DNA of 13,470 bases from Lachnospiraceae bacterium UBA7160. GTDB taxonomy: Bacteria > Bacillota > Clostridia > Lachnospirales > Lachnospiraceae. Shown piece by piece: positions 1-8,561 of the stretch. The translations under genes were made by a program, and so were the position numbers. Each line of letters starts with the position of its first letter. The first letter of the stretch is position 1. The stretch is from NCBI GenBank assembly GCA_002491565.1, contig DKWE01000081.1:6580-20049 (forward strand). The letters are read 5' to 3'. The notes beneath the pieces are model-generated. The model was not told the DNA's origin, did not search any database, and saw only the letters and a program-made list of their open reading frames with translations.

Positions 1-1
1 G

Positions 2-55
2 GTAGAGAAAAAGGTTCTGGTCATGAATGGAGATGGCGGATTTGATGAATTTTGA
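2..55 (+). CDS. xseB: Exodeoxyribonuclease VII small subunit, C-terminal end (partial)
   Basis: Only the last 17 codons are inside the window, in the frame starting at base 2 and ending with TGA at 53-55. The visible peptide reads VEKKVLVMNGDGGFDEF, a short acidic tail with a hydrophobic-lysine stretch that resembles the C-terminus of XseB proteins in Clostridia. XseB is the small subunit of exonuclease VII, which degrades single-stranded DNA. The call rests mainly on position: xseB directly precedes ispA in this conserved block. The stop overlaps the start of ispA, so the two genes are probably translationally coupled. A tail this short cannot prove the family. Confidence 0.6.
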   Translation, partial: VEKKVLVMNGDGGFDEF

Positions 56-932
56 AGAAGAAATGAAAAAACGCGTCACAGAAGTCAAGGGTGTCATCGC
101 GGGATGTCTTCCGCAGGAAGAAGGGTTCCAGCGCACCTTGCTGGAGGCGGTAAATTATAGTATGCTTGTGGGCGGAAAAAAGCTCCGTCCGCTTTTGATG
201 CAGCAGACCTATGTGATGTTCGGCGGGAATCGTCCGGTGATCCGTCCGTTTTTGGCAGCGATTGAGATGATTCACACGCACTCGCTGATCCATGATGATC
301 TGCCGGCGATGGACAACGATGAGTATCGGCGAGGAAAGAAGACCACGCATGTCGTCTATGGGGAGGCGATGGCAATCCTGGCAGGCGATGCGCTTCTGAA
401 TCTTGCCTATGAGACAGCGGCGAAGGCATTTGATCTGGAGCCGGGCAATCCGGCGGTGGGCCGGGCCTTTCAGATTCTGGCGGCGAAGACCGGGCTGGAT
501 GGGATGATCGGCGGCCAGTCTGTGGATGTGGAGTGTGAAGGACGGACATTGAATGCAGAGCAGCTTGGCTTTATTTATCGGCTGAAAACAGGAGCGCTGA
601 TCGAAGCGTCCATGATGATTGGCGCGGTGCTGGCGGGCGCTTCGCAGGAGGAAGTGGAGACTGTTTCGCAGATTGCAGCCAACGTCGGAATGGCATTTCA
701 GATTCAGGATGATATCCTGGATGTGATTGGTGATGCCGATGAGCTCGGAAAGGCGACGAAGAGTGATGAGAAGAATCACAAGACAACCTATGTGGCGGTT
801 ATGGGCCTGGAACAGGCGCAAAGGGATGTAGAGCAGTATTCGAACGAGGCAGTGCGGCTTCTGGATAGTCTGCCCTATGAAAATGAGTTTCTCCGCGAGC
901 TGATTCTGCACCTGATTCACCGGAAAGCATAA
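45..932 (+). CDS. ispA: Farnesyl diphosphate synthase (geranyltranstransferase)
   Basis: A 295-residue class I (E)-prenyl diphosphate synthase that condenses isopentenyl diphosphate with allylic diphosphates to give farnesyl diphosphate for quinone, undecaprenyl and other isoprenoids; it is cytosolic. The substrate-binding GGKKLRP motif is at residues 43-49. The first aspartate-rich motif, DDLPAMD at 84-90, has the two-residue insertion typical of bacterial type II FPP synthases. The second, DDILD, is at 222-226. Length is normal for the family. In-frame ATGs occur at 27, 33 and 45. I chose 45 because the protein then begins MNFEEEM as is usual for clostridial homologues, with GGCGG five to six bases upstream and an overlap with the xseB stop; a start at 27 is possible. 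It sits next to dxs, so two isoprenoid steps are adjacent. Confidence 0.95.
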   Translation: MNFEEEMKKRVTEVKGVIAGCLPQEEGFQRTLLEAVNYSMLVGGKKLRPLLMQQTYVMFGGNRPVIRPFLAAIEMIHTHSLIHDDLPAMDNDEYRRGKKTTHVVYGEAMAILAGDALLNLAYETAAKAFDLEPGNPAVGRAFQILAAKTGLDGMIGGQSVDVECEGRTLNAEQLGFIYRLKTGALIEASMMIGAVLAGASQEEVETVSQIAANVGMAFQIQDDILDVIGDADELGKATKSDEKNHKTTYVAVMGLEQAQRDVEQYSNEAVRLLDSLPYENEFLRELILHLIHRKA

Positions 933-943
933 CGCATACGGAA

Positions 944-971
944 GAAGCATAGGGCGAAGCATAGGACGAAG
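944..971 (+). repeat. Short tandem direct repeat in the ispA-dxs gap
   Basis: The 43-base gap between ispA and dxs is mostly two head-to-tail copies of a 12-base unit, GAAGCATAGGGC (944-955) and GAAGCATAGGAC (956-967), followed by a partial third copy GAAG (968-971) that runs into the dxs ribosome binding site. The copies differ at one base. Each carries an AGG core, so copy number could influence ribosome loading on dxs; that effect is inference only. Confidence 0.8.
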
Positions 972-975
972 GGCG

Positions 976-2844
976 GTGAACATACTGTTAGAGCGGATTG
1001 AAAAAGCAAATGATATCAAGCAGATTGAGAGGGAAGACCTTCCTGCGCTGGCGCAGGAAATCCGGGATTTTCTGATTGAAAAAATCAGCAAGAGCGGCGG
1101 ACATCTTGCCTCAAATCTTGGTGTGGTGGAGCTGACCATTGCCTTGCATCTGCTGCTGGATTTTCCGGAGGATAAGCTGATCTGGGATGTCGGACACCAG
1201 TCATACACACATAAGATTCTGACCGGGCGCAAGAATGGCTTTGATCAGCTGCGCAAGTATGGCGGGATGAGCGGGTTTCCAAAGCGCAAGGAAAGTGACT
1301 GTGATGCATTTGACACAGGACATAGCTCCACTTCTATCTCGGCAGGGCTTGGCTATGTCGAAGCGCGGGATCTGCTGGGAGAGTCCTATACCGTTGTCTC
1401 GGTGATCGGGGACGGAGCTTTGACTGGAGGAATGGCCTACGAGGCACTGAACAACGCTTCTCAGCTGAAGACCAATTTTATCATTGTGCTGAACGACAAC
1501 AATATGTCGATTTCAGAAAATGTCGGGGGCATTTCCGCTTATCTGAGTAATATCCGGACAGCGGATTCCTATACGGATCTGAAACAGGGCCTGGAAAATA
1601 CACTGAATAAGATTCCGGTGTACGGAGATAAGCTCGTGCGCGGGCTGCGCAATACGAAGCAGGGGTTGAAGCAGATACTGGTGCCTGGTATGTTTTTTGA
1701 GGAGATGGGGATCACGTATCTTGGACCGGTGGACGGGCATAACATTGGACAGATGGTGCGTGTCCTGCGCGACGCGAAGCGTGTAAACGGCGCGGTGCTT
1801 GTCCATGTCGTGACGAAAAAGGGGAAGGGCTTTGGTCCTGCCGAGCGGATGCCGTCCCGGTTTCACGGTGCGGAGCCGTTTGATCCGGAGACGGGACTTC
1901 CGTGTGCGCGTAAGAAAAAGGCATCGTACACAGATGTCTTTTCTACGGTGATGTGTAAGATGGGCGCGCGGGAGCCAAAGCTGGTCGCAGTTACCGCCGC
2001 TATGCCGGATGGTACCGGACTGAAACGGTTCCGGAATATGTACCGTGACCGGTTCTTTGATGTCGGGATTGCGGAGGGGCATGCGGTGACGTTTGCAGCC
2101 GGTCTGGCTGCCGGCGGCATGAAGCCGGTGGTTGCGGTCTACTCCTCCTTTTTGCAGCGGGCGTATGACCAGCTGATCCATGACGTCTGTATTCAGGGAC
2201 TTCCGGTTGTGTTTGCTATTGACCGTGCGGGACTGGTCGGGAGCGACGGAGAGACCCATCAGGGGATCTTTGACCTTTCCTATTTATCCAGTATCCCGAA
2301 TATGTGCGTGATGGCTCCGAAAAATAAATGGGAGCTGGCTGATATGCTGAAGTATGCGATTGCGTATGAGGGGCCGATCGCGCTGCGTTATCCGCGCGGA
2401 GAGGCGTATGACGGACTTGCGGAATTCCGTGCTCCGGTTGTGTATGGGAAGAGTGAGGTGCTGTATGACGAGTATGGGCTTGCCCTTGTGGCGGCCGGCA
2501 GCATGGTGAAGACTGCGATCGAGGTGCGGGAGCTGCTGAAGAACGTCGGCTACAGCTGTACAGTTGTGAATGCGCGTTTTATAAAGCCGTTGGATGAGGA
2601 ACTGCTGGACGACCTGGCAAAAGACCACACGCTGGTAGTGACCATGGAAGAAAATGTCAAAAGTGGCGGGTTTGGCGAGAGAGTGCTGGAGTATTACAAT
2701 GAGACAGGTGCAGAGGTACAGGTGATGCAGGTCGCGCTGCCGGATGATTACATTGAGCATGGGAATGTAGACGTGCTGAAGCAGGAGGCATGTATCGATG
2801 CGCAGTCGGTTTTCAAGCAGATTGTCGTGCGGTACCGGCCATAG
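976..2844 (+). CDS. dxs: 1-deoxy-D-xylulose-5-phosphate synthase
   Basis: A 622-residue thiamine-diphosphate enzyme that joins pyruvate and glyceraldehyde 3-phosphate to make DXP, the first step of the MEP isoprenoid pathway (also feeding thiamine and pyridoxal synthesis). Length matches the family. The thiamine-diphosphate motif starts with GDG at residues 145-147 and closes at NDNN 173-176, with NN at 159-160 inside it. His74 lies in GHQSYTHK. Glu367, in the segment DVGIAEGHAVTFAAG, is the expected cofactor-activating glutamate of the second domain. The C-terminal transketolase-like domain covers about residues 490-620. The start is a GTG at 976: no in-frame ATG lies near the conserved N-terminus. 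GAAGGG at 968-973 is the likely ribosome binding site, unusually close (2 bases). It lies 43 bases after ispA and is probably cotranscribed. Confidence 0.97.
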   Translation: MNILLERIEKANDIKQIEREDLPALAQEIRDFLIEKISKSGGHLASNLGVVELTIALHLLLDFPEDKLIWDVGHQSYTHKILTGRKNGFDQLRKYGGMSGFPKRKESDCDAFDTGHSSTSISAGLGYVEARDLLGESYTVVSVIGDGALTGGMAYEALNNASQLKTNFIIVLNDNNMSISENVGGISAYLSNIRTADSYTDLKQGLENTLNKIPVYGDKLVRGLRNTKQGLKQILVPGMFFEEMGITYLGPVDGHNIGQMVRVLRDAKRVNGAVLVHVVTKKGKGFGPAERMPSRFHGAEPFDPETGLPCARKKKASYTDVFSTVMCKMGAREPKLVAVTAAMPDGTGLKRFRNMYRDRFFDVGIAEGHAVTFAAGLAAGGMKPVVAVYSSFLQRAYDQLIHDVCIQGLPVVFAIDRAGLVGSDGETHQGIFDLSYLSSIPNMCVMAPKNKWELADMLKYAIAYEGPIALRYPRGEAYDGLAEFRAPVVYGKSEVLYDEYGLALVAAGSMVKTAIEVRELLKNVGYSCTVVNARFIKPLDEELLDDLAKDHTLVVTMEENVKSGGFGERVLEYYNETGAEVQVMQVALPDDYIEHGNVDVLKQEACIDAQSVFKQIVVRYRP

Positions 2845-2928
2845 CGATATGTGAATTACAGCCCTCTGCGTTGCCTTCCTGCTAAAGCGGCAGAACTGCG
2901 GTGCAGCGTGGAAGGGTATGAAGCAGAT

Positions 2929-2933
2929 AGGAG
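2929..2933 (+). promoter_or_regulatory. Ribosome binding site deciding the tlyA start
   Basis: AGGAG lies seven bases before the ATG at 2941. The same reading frame is open further upstream from a GTG at 2851, but those 30 extra residues are not TlyA-like and the GTG lacks a good ribosome binding site, so 2941 is preferred. Confidence 0.75.
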
Positions 2934-2940
2934 CAAGGAA

Positions 2941-3750
2941 ATGAAAGAACGATTGGATGTCCTGCTGGTCGGGCAGGGCTATGCCGCATCGAGAGAGAAA
3001 GCGAAGGCTATGATTATGGCCGGGGAGGTGCTGGTAAACGGGCAGCGGGAAGATAAGGCAGGGACGATGATTGATGTAAAATCCGTGCTTACTGTGAAAA
3101 GCCGCCCGCTGAAGTACGTAAGCAGGGGCGGGCTGAAGCTGGAAAAGGCGATGAGTCATTTTTCCCTTTCTCTGGAGGGCAAGGTGTGTATGGATGTCGG
3201 CGCGTCGACCGGCGGTTTTACGGACTGCATGCTGCAAAACGGCGCGGTGAAGGTCTATGCGGTGGATGTCGGGCACGGGCAGCTGGACTGGAAGCTGCGG
3301 AATGATCCGCGTGTCGTCTGTATGGAAAAGACAAATATCCGGTATGTGGTTCCGGAGGATATCGAGGAGCCGCCTGCTTTCGTGTCGATTGACGTATCCT
3401 TTATTTCTCTGACAAAGGTCCTGCTTCCGGTGCGGGCGCTGATGACCGGGGACGGGGAGCTGGTCTGTCTGATCAAGCCTCAGTTTGAGGCAGGCCGGGA
3501 AAAGGTCGGGAAAAAGGGCGTTGTCCGGGATCCTAAGGTGCACCTGGAGGTGATCGAGAAAGTCATCGGATATGCCGCTTCGATTGGACTTTCCTGCCGT
3601 GAGCTGGAGTTTTCTCCGATCAAGGGACCGGAGGGAAATATCGAGTACCTGGCGCACCTGCAAAAGCTGCCGGACGGGCAGATAGCGGAACCATTTTCCG
3701 GTGACGCGGAGGCCGTCGTGGCGCAGGCACACGAGACACTGGATGTATGA
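2941..3750 (+). CDS. tlyA: TlyA/YqxC-family rRNA 2'-O-methyltransferase
   Basis: A 269-residue protein with an N-terminal S4 RNA-binding domain (about residues 1-60, beginning MKERLDVLLVGQGYAASRE) and a C-terminal FtsJ-like Rossmann methyltransferase domain. The S-adenosylmethionine-binding motif DVGASTGGFTD is at residues 85-95, and the family segment KPQFEAG starts at Lys179. Characterised TlyA proteins methylate 2'-hydroxyls of cytidines in 16S and 23S rRNA; some older annotations call them haemolysins. Length fits the family. The gene follows dxs after 96 bases and precedes nadK by 15 bases, its conserved position in Clostridia. Which rRNA positions this enzyme modifies cannot be read from sequence. 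Confidence 0.93.
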   Translation: MKERLDVLLVGQGYAASREKAKAMIMAGEVLVNGQREDKAGTMIDVKSVLTVKSRPLKYVSRGGLKLEKAMSHFSLSLEGKVCMDVGASTGGFTDCMLQNGAVKVYAVDVGHGQLDWKLRNDPRVVCMEKTNIRYVVPEDIEEPPAFVSIDVSFISLTKVLLPVRALMTGDGELVCLIKPQFEAGREKVGKKGVVRDPKVHLEVIEKVIGYAASIGLSCRELEFSPIKGPEGNIEYLAHLQKLPDGQIAEPFSGDAEAVVAQAHETLDV

Positions 3751-3765
3751 GGCTTAGAGAACCAG

Positions 3766-4650
3766 ATGGATACGTTTTATATTATTACGAACTGGAGCAA
3801 GGATCCGGAGCTTGAGACGGCGCACGCGATTCAGCAATATCTCGAGGGAAAAGGGCGGCGTTGCTATATTCAGGCGCAGAAAAACAGCGGAGCAGCTGTG
3901 CGGGAGGCAGGGCTGCCCTTCACATATAAATACACAGATGCGCAGCAGATACCGGAGGATGTAGAGTGTGTGCTTGTACTTGGCGGCGACGGGACACTTC
4001 TGCAGGCAGCCCGGGATCTGGTAGACCGGGAAATTCCGCTGTTTGGTATCAATATGGGAACCTTAGGGTATCTGGCGGAGGTGGACTGCAAGGGTATACG
4101 CCCGGCGCTCGACCGGTTGATGGCGGATGAGTACACCGCAGAGCGGCGGATGATGCTGTATGGGCAGGCATATCACCAGAACCGGAGACTGCTTGGGGAT
4201 ATTGCGCTGAACGATATCGTGATTACCCGGAATGGGCGCCTCAGGGTTGTGGATTTCAATGTTTATGTGGACGGGGAATTCTTAAGCTCGTTTACAGCGG
4301 ACGGGATCATCATTTCTACGCCGACGGGCTCAACGGGCTACAATCTCTCCGCAGGAGGTCCGATTGTAGCACCGGAGGCTTCGCTGATGCTGCTGACTGC
4401 GATTGCCCCGCATACCCTGAATTCGCGGCCAATCGTTCTTCCGGACGCGGTAGAGATTGCGATTGAGATCGGAACCAGTCATGAAACCGGGGTGGACGGA
4501 GCGGAGGCAACCTTTGACGGCGACACCTCGGTTAAGCTAAATGCGGGGGACCGGATTCTGATCACAAAGTCTGACCGGCAGGCACAGCTGGTGAAGACGA
4601 AAAATACGAGCTTTTTGGAGAGGCTGAGAGAAAAGATGAGCCGGAGCTGA
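3766..4650 (+). CDS. nadK: NAD kinase
   Basis: A 294-residue ATP/polyphosphate-dependent NAD kinase, which phosphorylates NAD to NADP in the cytosol. The diagnostic GGDGT motif is at residues 73-77, with Asp75 as the catalytic aspartate. NMGTLGYL is at 96-103, and the glycine-rich TPTGSTGY at 185-192 is followed by the SAGGP segment. The usual Asn-Glu pair that holds the nicotinamide ribose appears as Asn149-Asp150, a conservative change. The C-terminal PHTLNSRPIVLP stretch is typical. The ATG at 3766 comes 15 bases after tlyA with only a weak AGAGA upstream, so translation may depend on coupling to tlyA. Length and context both fit. Confidence 0.96.
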   Translation: MDTFYIITNWSKDPELETAHAIQQYLEGKGRRCYIQAQKNSGAAVREAGLPFTYKYTDAQQIPEDVECVLVLGGDGTLLQAARDLVDREIPLFGINMGTLGYLAEVDCKGIRPALDRLMADEYTAERRMMLYGQAYHQNRRLLGDIALNDIVITRNGRLRVVDFNVYVDGEFLSSFTADGIIISTPTGSTGYNLSAGGPIVAPEASLMLLTAIAPHTLNSRPIVLPDAVEIAIEIGTSHETGVDGAEATFDGDTSVKLNAGDRILITKSDRQAQLVKTKNTSFLERLREKMSRS

Positions 4651-4668
4651 GAATGGAGGAGGTCGGAA

Positions 4669-5121
4669 ATGAAAATTGGCAGACATGCCAAAATTGTGGA
4701 TTTAATCGCAAAGCATGACATTGAGACACAGGAGGAGCTGGCGGATTATCTGCAGCAGGAGGGGTACCGCGTGACACAGGCGACTGTCTCCCGCGATATC
4801 CGGGAACTGAAGCTGACGAAGGTTGCGACGGAGGATGGGAGACAGAAGTATACGCTGATGCAGCCGAAGGAATCTGTGCTGAATGAGAAATTTCTCCGGG
4901 TTTTGCGGGATGGCTTTGTGTCCATGGATATGGCACAGAATATTCTCGTGATCAAGACGGTTTCCGGCATGGCGATGGCTGTGGCCGCCGCCGTTGATGC
5001 GATGCACTGGTCGGAGGTCGCGGGCTGTATCGCTGGCGACGATACGATTATGTGCGCAGTCCGCAGCACGGAAGATACGGTGCGTGTGATGGCCAAGATC
5101 AGCCAGATAGTCAGTGCGTAG
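4669..5121 (+). CDS. argR: Arginine repressor ArgR/AhrC
   Basis: A 150-residue arginine-responsive transcription factor of full family length. The N-terminal winged helix-turn-helix (about residues 1-70) has the recognition segment VSRDIRELKL with Ser41-Arg42-Asp43, conserved for ARG-box contact. The C-terminal hexamerisation domain carries the GDDT motif at 123-126, whose aspartates bind L-arginine. Known homologues repress arginine biosynthesis and activate catabolism. The start is secure: GGAGGAGG at 4655-4662 lies six bases before the ATG. It follows nadK by 18 bases and precedes recN, the common nadK-argR-recN order in Clostridia. No arginine genes are in this window, so its targets lie elsewhere. 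Confidence 0.96.
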   Translation: MKIGRHAKIVDLIAKHDIETQEELADYLQQEGYRVTQATVSRDIRELKLTKVATEDGRQKYTLMQPKESVLNEKFLRVLRDGFVSMDMAQNILVIKTVSGMAMAVAAAVDAMHWSEVAGCIAGDDTIMCAVRSTEDTVRVMAKISQIVSA

Positions 5122-5225
5122 GGGAGTGTTTGCGGCTGCTTTTGGGAGCGGCAGCGGCAGACAATTGTAGAAGGAAAAAGGCAGCGGTCAAGTTGCGCTG
5201 CGAGGAGAGAGCGCAGGAAAAAGAA

Positions 5226-6917
5226 ATGTTAGTGAGCTTACATGTGAAAAATATGGCCCTGATCCGGGAGGTCGAGGTTGAGTTTGGAGAAGGTCTGAAT
5301 ATCATGACCGGCGAGACTGGTGCGGGAAAGTCAATTGTCATCGGCGCGGTCAATATAGCGCTTGGCACTGGGAATTTCCGGGACTATGTGCCGGAGGACG
5401 CTGATTACGCGCTGGTCGAGCTGGTGTTTGTGACAGACAGCCCCCGCGTGCGGCAGATGATGCTGGCACAGGAGCTGCCATTTGAGGACGGGCAGATTAT
5501 CGTGACGCGCCGTTACCGGAGCGGCCGGTCCTCCAGCAAGATCAACGGCGAGACGGTGTCGGTTTCCTTTGTGCGGGAGCTGGCGCAGGAGCTGATTGAT
5601 ATCCATGGGCAGCATGAGCATCAGTCGCTTTTGTATGAAAAGAATCACCTTACCATTCTGGACGAGTTCGCGCACGACAGGCTGGAAGGACGGCTTGCGC
5701 GCTGCAGGGAGCAGCATCGCAGGTATCTGAAAGCACGGAAACGGTGGCAGGATGCGTTTTCGGATGAGGCACAGCGCGCAAAGGAACTGGATTTTTTGCA
5801 GTTTGAATTGCAGGAGATTGAGGCGGCGCAGCTTCGCGTGGGCGAAGACGAGGAGCTGGAGAACAGCTATCGACTGATGGCAAATGGGCAGAGGATTCTG
5901 GAGGCGCTTGCGGAAACCGGGAGTCTCACGGGGGCGAACGGATGTGCAGGAGCCAGCGATGAGATCAGCCGCGCAGTCCGTGCGCTTGGCACTGTCCAGT
6001 CCTATGACGGGCAGCTTGGCGAGCTGGCAGGATCACTTGCGGAAGTAGAGGATCTGCTGAATGATTTCAACAGAAGTCTCTCGGAGTATATGGATGTTTT
6101 TTCTTTTGATGAACAGGAGATGCGCGAGACAGAAGAACGTCTGGATCTGATCAACCGTTTTAAAACAAAATATGGAAATACCATTGAGGAAATTCTGGAG
6201 TTCGCACAGGAAAAAGCAAAGCGCATTGAAGTACTGATGAATTACGAGGATTATATTGCAGGGCTTCGGAGAGACTATGAGAAAAGCCGCGTGGAATTTC
6301 TGAAGACCGCCGATGAAATTTCTAAAATTCGGAAAGAATGCGCTGCTGATCTCGCGGAACAGATTCGTCTTGCGCTGGTGGATCTGAATTTCCTGGATGT
6401 GCGTTTCGAGATCGAGTTTCAGGAGCTGCAGGAACCGAATGAGAACGGAAAGGATGAAATCTGTTTCCTGATTTCAACGAATCCCGGACTTCCGCTGCGG
6501 CCGCTTGCCAGCGTCGCGTCCGGTGGTGAGCTTTCCCGTATCATGCTTGCGATTAAGGCAGTGATGGCGGATAAGGATGCGGTAGGAACGCTTATTTTTG
6601 ATGAAATTGATACCGGAATCAGCGGCCGGACGGCACAGAAGGTGTCGGAGAAGATGGCGCTGATCGCGCACAGCCATCAGCTGCTGTGCATTACACATCT
6701 CGCCCAGATCGCGGCGATGGCAGATTTTCACTATATTATTGAAAAGAAGCCAGCGAACAGCAAGACGGTGACGAACATCGGCCGGCTCTCTGAGGAAGAA
6801 AGTGTCAGCGAGCTGGCGCGCATTCTGGGCGGCGCGCGCATTACGGAGACAGTGCTCGAGAGTGCGAGGGAGATGAAAGCGCTTGCCCGGAGTAAAAAAC
6901 AGGCAATCCGTCTTTAG
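5226..6917 (+). CDS. recN: DNA repair protein RecN
   Basis: A 563-residue SMC-like ATPase recruited early to DNA double-strand breaks. The Walker A motif GETGAGKS is at residues 29-36. A long charged, probably coiled-coil middle (roughly 160-370) follows. The ABC signature SGGELS is at 432-437, and Walker B with the following loop, LIFDEIDTGISG, starts at 456. Length agrees with characterised RecN proteins. The frame stays open upstream to a GTG at 5052 inside argR, but that extension is unlike RecN; the ATG at 5226 gives the canonical N-terminus and has AGGA at 5215-5218, seven bases upstream. The 104-base gap after argR has no clear terminator, so cotranscription is possible. No LexA-type box was recognised. 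Confidence 0.97.
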   Translation: MLVSLHVKNMALIREVEVEFGEGLNIMTGETGAGKSIVIGAVNIALGTGNFRDYVPEDADYALVELVFVTDSPRVRQMMLAQELPFEDGQIIVTRRYRSGRSSSKINGETVSVSFVRELAQELIDIHGQHEHQSLLYEKNHLTILDEFAHDRLEGRLARCREQHRRYLKARKRWQDAFSDEAQRAKELDFLQFELQEIEAAQLRVGEDEELENSYRLMANGQRILEALAETGSLTGANGCAGASDEISRAVRALGTVQSYDGQLGELAGSLAEVEDLLNDFNRSLSEYMDVFSFDEQEMRETEERLDLINRFKTKYGNTIEEILEFAQEKAKRIEVLMNYEDYIAGLRRDYEKSRVEFLKTADEISKIRKECAADLAEQIRLALVDLNFLDVRFEIEFQELQEPNENGKDEICFLISTNPGLPLRPLASVASGGELSRIMLAIKAVMADKDAVGTLIFDEIDTGISGRTAQKVSEKMALIAHSHQLLCITHLAQIAAMADFHYIIEKKPANSKTVTNIGRLSEEESVSELARILGGARITETVLESAREMKALARSKKQAIRL

Positions 6918-7035
6918 TCTGCCAGCCATGCATTTCTTTGTTTGGCTTAGAAAGTTTTTTGCTTCCATCCCATCTCATTCCGGGCGAGGTGTCTGCGGGA
7001 AAGTGTCTCTCATTGTGGCACCCTGATCTGCCCGA

Positions 7036-7063
7036 ACGTGGAGACTGGGCTTATTCTCCATGT
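7036..7063 (+). other. Imperfect hairpin in the recN-spoIVB gap
   Basis: ACGTGGAGA (7036-7044) pairs with TCTCCATGT (7055-7063) in a 9-bp stem with one G-U pair and a 10-base loop. No U-run follows, so on its own it is a weak terminator. It lies in the 312-base gap 6918-7229, which otherwise holds the stronger hairpin at 7091-7117 and no convincing gene. I also saw no convincing sporulation sigma-factor promoter there. Confidence 0.45.
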
Positions 7064-7090
7064 TTGAAATCGCATAAATTCCACATACTG

Positions 7091-7122
7091 AATGCAGAGC
7101 AACGACCGCTCTGCATTCTTTG
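7091..7122 (+). terminator. Probable transcription terminator after recN
   Basis: AATGCAGAGC (7091-7100) and GCTCTGCATT (7108-7117) form a perfect 10-bp stem around a 7-base loop, followed by a short T-rich stretch. The T-run is interrupted, so termination may be partial. Its position, about 170 bases after recN and 112 bases before spoIVB, fits separation of the housekeeping transcript from sporulation-controlled spoIVB. Confidence 0.65.
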
Positions 7123-7229
7123 AATTTACGGGGTATAAGGATCACTCATCCGCTTATGTGCATGCACAGATTGGATTTGGACCTCTTGTACCTGGTATTC
7201 TTTAGATTTCAGACTGTGAGGTGCAAAAG

Positions 7230-8558
7230 ATGAACCGAAGGAAAAAATACCGTTTTTTAATCTGTGCTCTGCTTTTTGTAAGCCTGGCAGGGCTGGGATT
7301 TGTGAGTATCGAGGCATTGAAAGCACAGATACCAGATACGCTGTTTCTTGAGGAGGGAGATGCGGCGCCGGAGGTGTTGCCATACCCCCTTAGTTTGTTG
7401 GTAGAAGAGCATTTCGTGTCAGAAAAAGGCGATGGGGAAGGAAGTTCACACGCAGGATCGGCGGTACAGCAAAAGGAGCGGAAAAGAATCAATCCTGAGT
7501 CGGAGGCTGTGTTGGAAGCCGACGTGCTTTTGCAGGAGAAGGGAAACGTTCCTGCTTCCAGTTCCAGGACCGTGGAATACACACTGTTCGGGAAAATCCC
7601 GCTAAAGACTGTCAGCGCGCAGGTCGCAGACCCGCCGGAAGTCTACGCAGGCGGCATTCCGATTGGAATCTATCTGCGTACCAATGGCGTGCTTGTCGTG
7701 GGGACAGGAGAGATCCGGGGACTGGACGGAAGCCTCTGCTGTCCGGCAGACAGAATCGTAAAATCCGGCGACTACATCAAAGCAGTAAATGGCAGAGTGC
7801 TGTCCACAAAGGAAGATCTGGTTGCCTGTGTGAGTCAAAGCGCGGGAGCCAATCTGGTGCTGGACATCGAACGGGATGGAGAAGAGATTAAGCTGAAGAT
7901 TTCTCCGGTCCTGGATGAAACCGGCACCTACCGTGCCGGCATCTGGGCGCGAAATGACACACAGGGCATCGGGACTCTGACCTTCGTTGATGAGGAAGGC
8001 CGTTTCGGAGCTCTGGGCCATGGCATCAGCGATATCGATACAGGGGAACGGATGGAAATTTCCGGCGGTACACTTTACAGTGCAGAAGTGATATCGATAG
8101 TAAAAGGAAAGCAGGGCATTCCAGGAGAGCTGGCCGGACTCATCCATTACAACGAGGGCTACAAAATCGGGACGATTGAGGAAAATTCCGCAAACGGTAT
8201 TTATGGAACGGTCTCTGGCTTCCCGCTCCTGGCGGACCAGCTGCAGCGCTATAAGGTCGCCTACCGCCAGTCAGTAGAAAAAGGTCCTGCCAGCATTCTC
8301 TGCTCGATCGACGGCCGGACCAGAGAATACCAGGTTGAAATCGAAGAAGTCCGCCTGAACGGCAGCGATATCAACAAAGGCATGATCCTGCGCGTTACGG
8401 ACCCGGAGCTTCTGGAACTGACCGGGGGGATTGTTCAGGGGATGTCCGGCAGCCCAATCATCCAGAACGGCAAACTGATCGGCGCCGTGACGCACGTATT
8501 CGTACAGGATTCCACAAAAGGGTATGGGATTTTTATTGAGAATATGCTGGGGTTGTAA
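7230..8558 (+). CDS. spoIVB: SpoIVB forespore serine protease (peptidase S55)
   Basis: A 442-residue protein. In B. subtilis SpoIVB is made in the forespore, crosses into the intermembrane space and cleaves SpoIVFA, releasing pro-sigma-K processing. An N-terminal membrane anchor or signal (about residues 8-27) is followed by a variable charged linker (about 60-125), a PDZ domain (about 150-228) and the S55 protease domain. The catalytic set is visible: His264 in GHGISD, Asp391 in VTDPEL and Ser406 in GMSGSP. The His-Ser and Asp-Ser distances (142 and 15) equal those recalled for B. subtilis His236, Asp363 and Ser378. The ATG at 7230 has GAGG eight bases upstream; a GTG at 7221 would add three residues and is less likely. 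It shows that the host, or its recent ancestor, sporulates. The usual neighbour spo0A does not follow. Confidence 0.95.
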   Translation: MNRRKKYRFLICALLFVSLAGLGFVSIEALKAQIPDTLFLEEGDAAPEVLPYPLSLLVEEHFVSEKGDGEGSSHAGSAVQQKERKRINPESEAVLEADVLLQEKGNVPASSSRTVEYTLFGKIPLKTVSAQVADPPEVYAGGIPIGIYLRTNGVLVVGTGEIRGLDGSLCCPADRIVKSGDYIKAVNGRVLSTKEDLVACVSQSAGANLVLDIERDGEEIKLKISPVLDETGTYRAGIWARNDTQGIGTLTFVDEEGRFGALGHGISDIDTGERMEISGGTLYSAEVISIVKGKQGIPGELAGLIHYNEGYKIGTIEENSANGIYGTVSGFPLLADQLQRYKVAYRQSVEKGPASILCSIDGRTREYQVEIEEVRLNGSDINKGMILRVTDPELLELTGGIVQGMSGSPIIQNGKLIGAVTHVFVQDSTKGYGIFIENMLGL

Positions 8559-8561
8559 TAT

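Noticed and set aside
21..1232. A 403-codon open frame on the minus strand across ispA and the start of dxs
   Set aside because: It is antisense to two well-supported enzymes, its protein has no recognisable family features, and it is rich in His, Arg, Leu and Ser as expected for a complement frame of G+C-rich codons.
2851..2940. A 30-residue N-terminal extension of TlyA from a GTG
   Set aside because: The extension does not resemble the S4-domain start of TlyA, and the ATG at 2941 has AGGAG at ideal spacing.
2284..3732. A 482-codon open frame on the minus strand across dxs and tlyA
   Set aside because: It has the same shadow composition, spans the junction of two real genes and has no motif. 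Similar minus-strand frames at 1513-2259 and 10519-11256 were dropped for the same reason.
5052..5225. A 58-residue N-terminal extension of RecN beginning inside argR
   Set aside because: It overlaps argR, has low-complexity composition, and RecN proteins begin at the equivalent of the ATG at 5226.
6938..7123. A 61-codon open frame between recN and spoIVB
   Set aside because: It has no ribosome binding site, no family resemblance, and it runs through two hairpins.
7123..7229. A sporulation (sigma-F or sigma-G) promoter for spoIVB
   Set aside because: One is expected from biology, and GTATA at 7133-7137 could be a -35 element, but no matching -10 element lies at the right spacing. I could not support a site.
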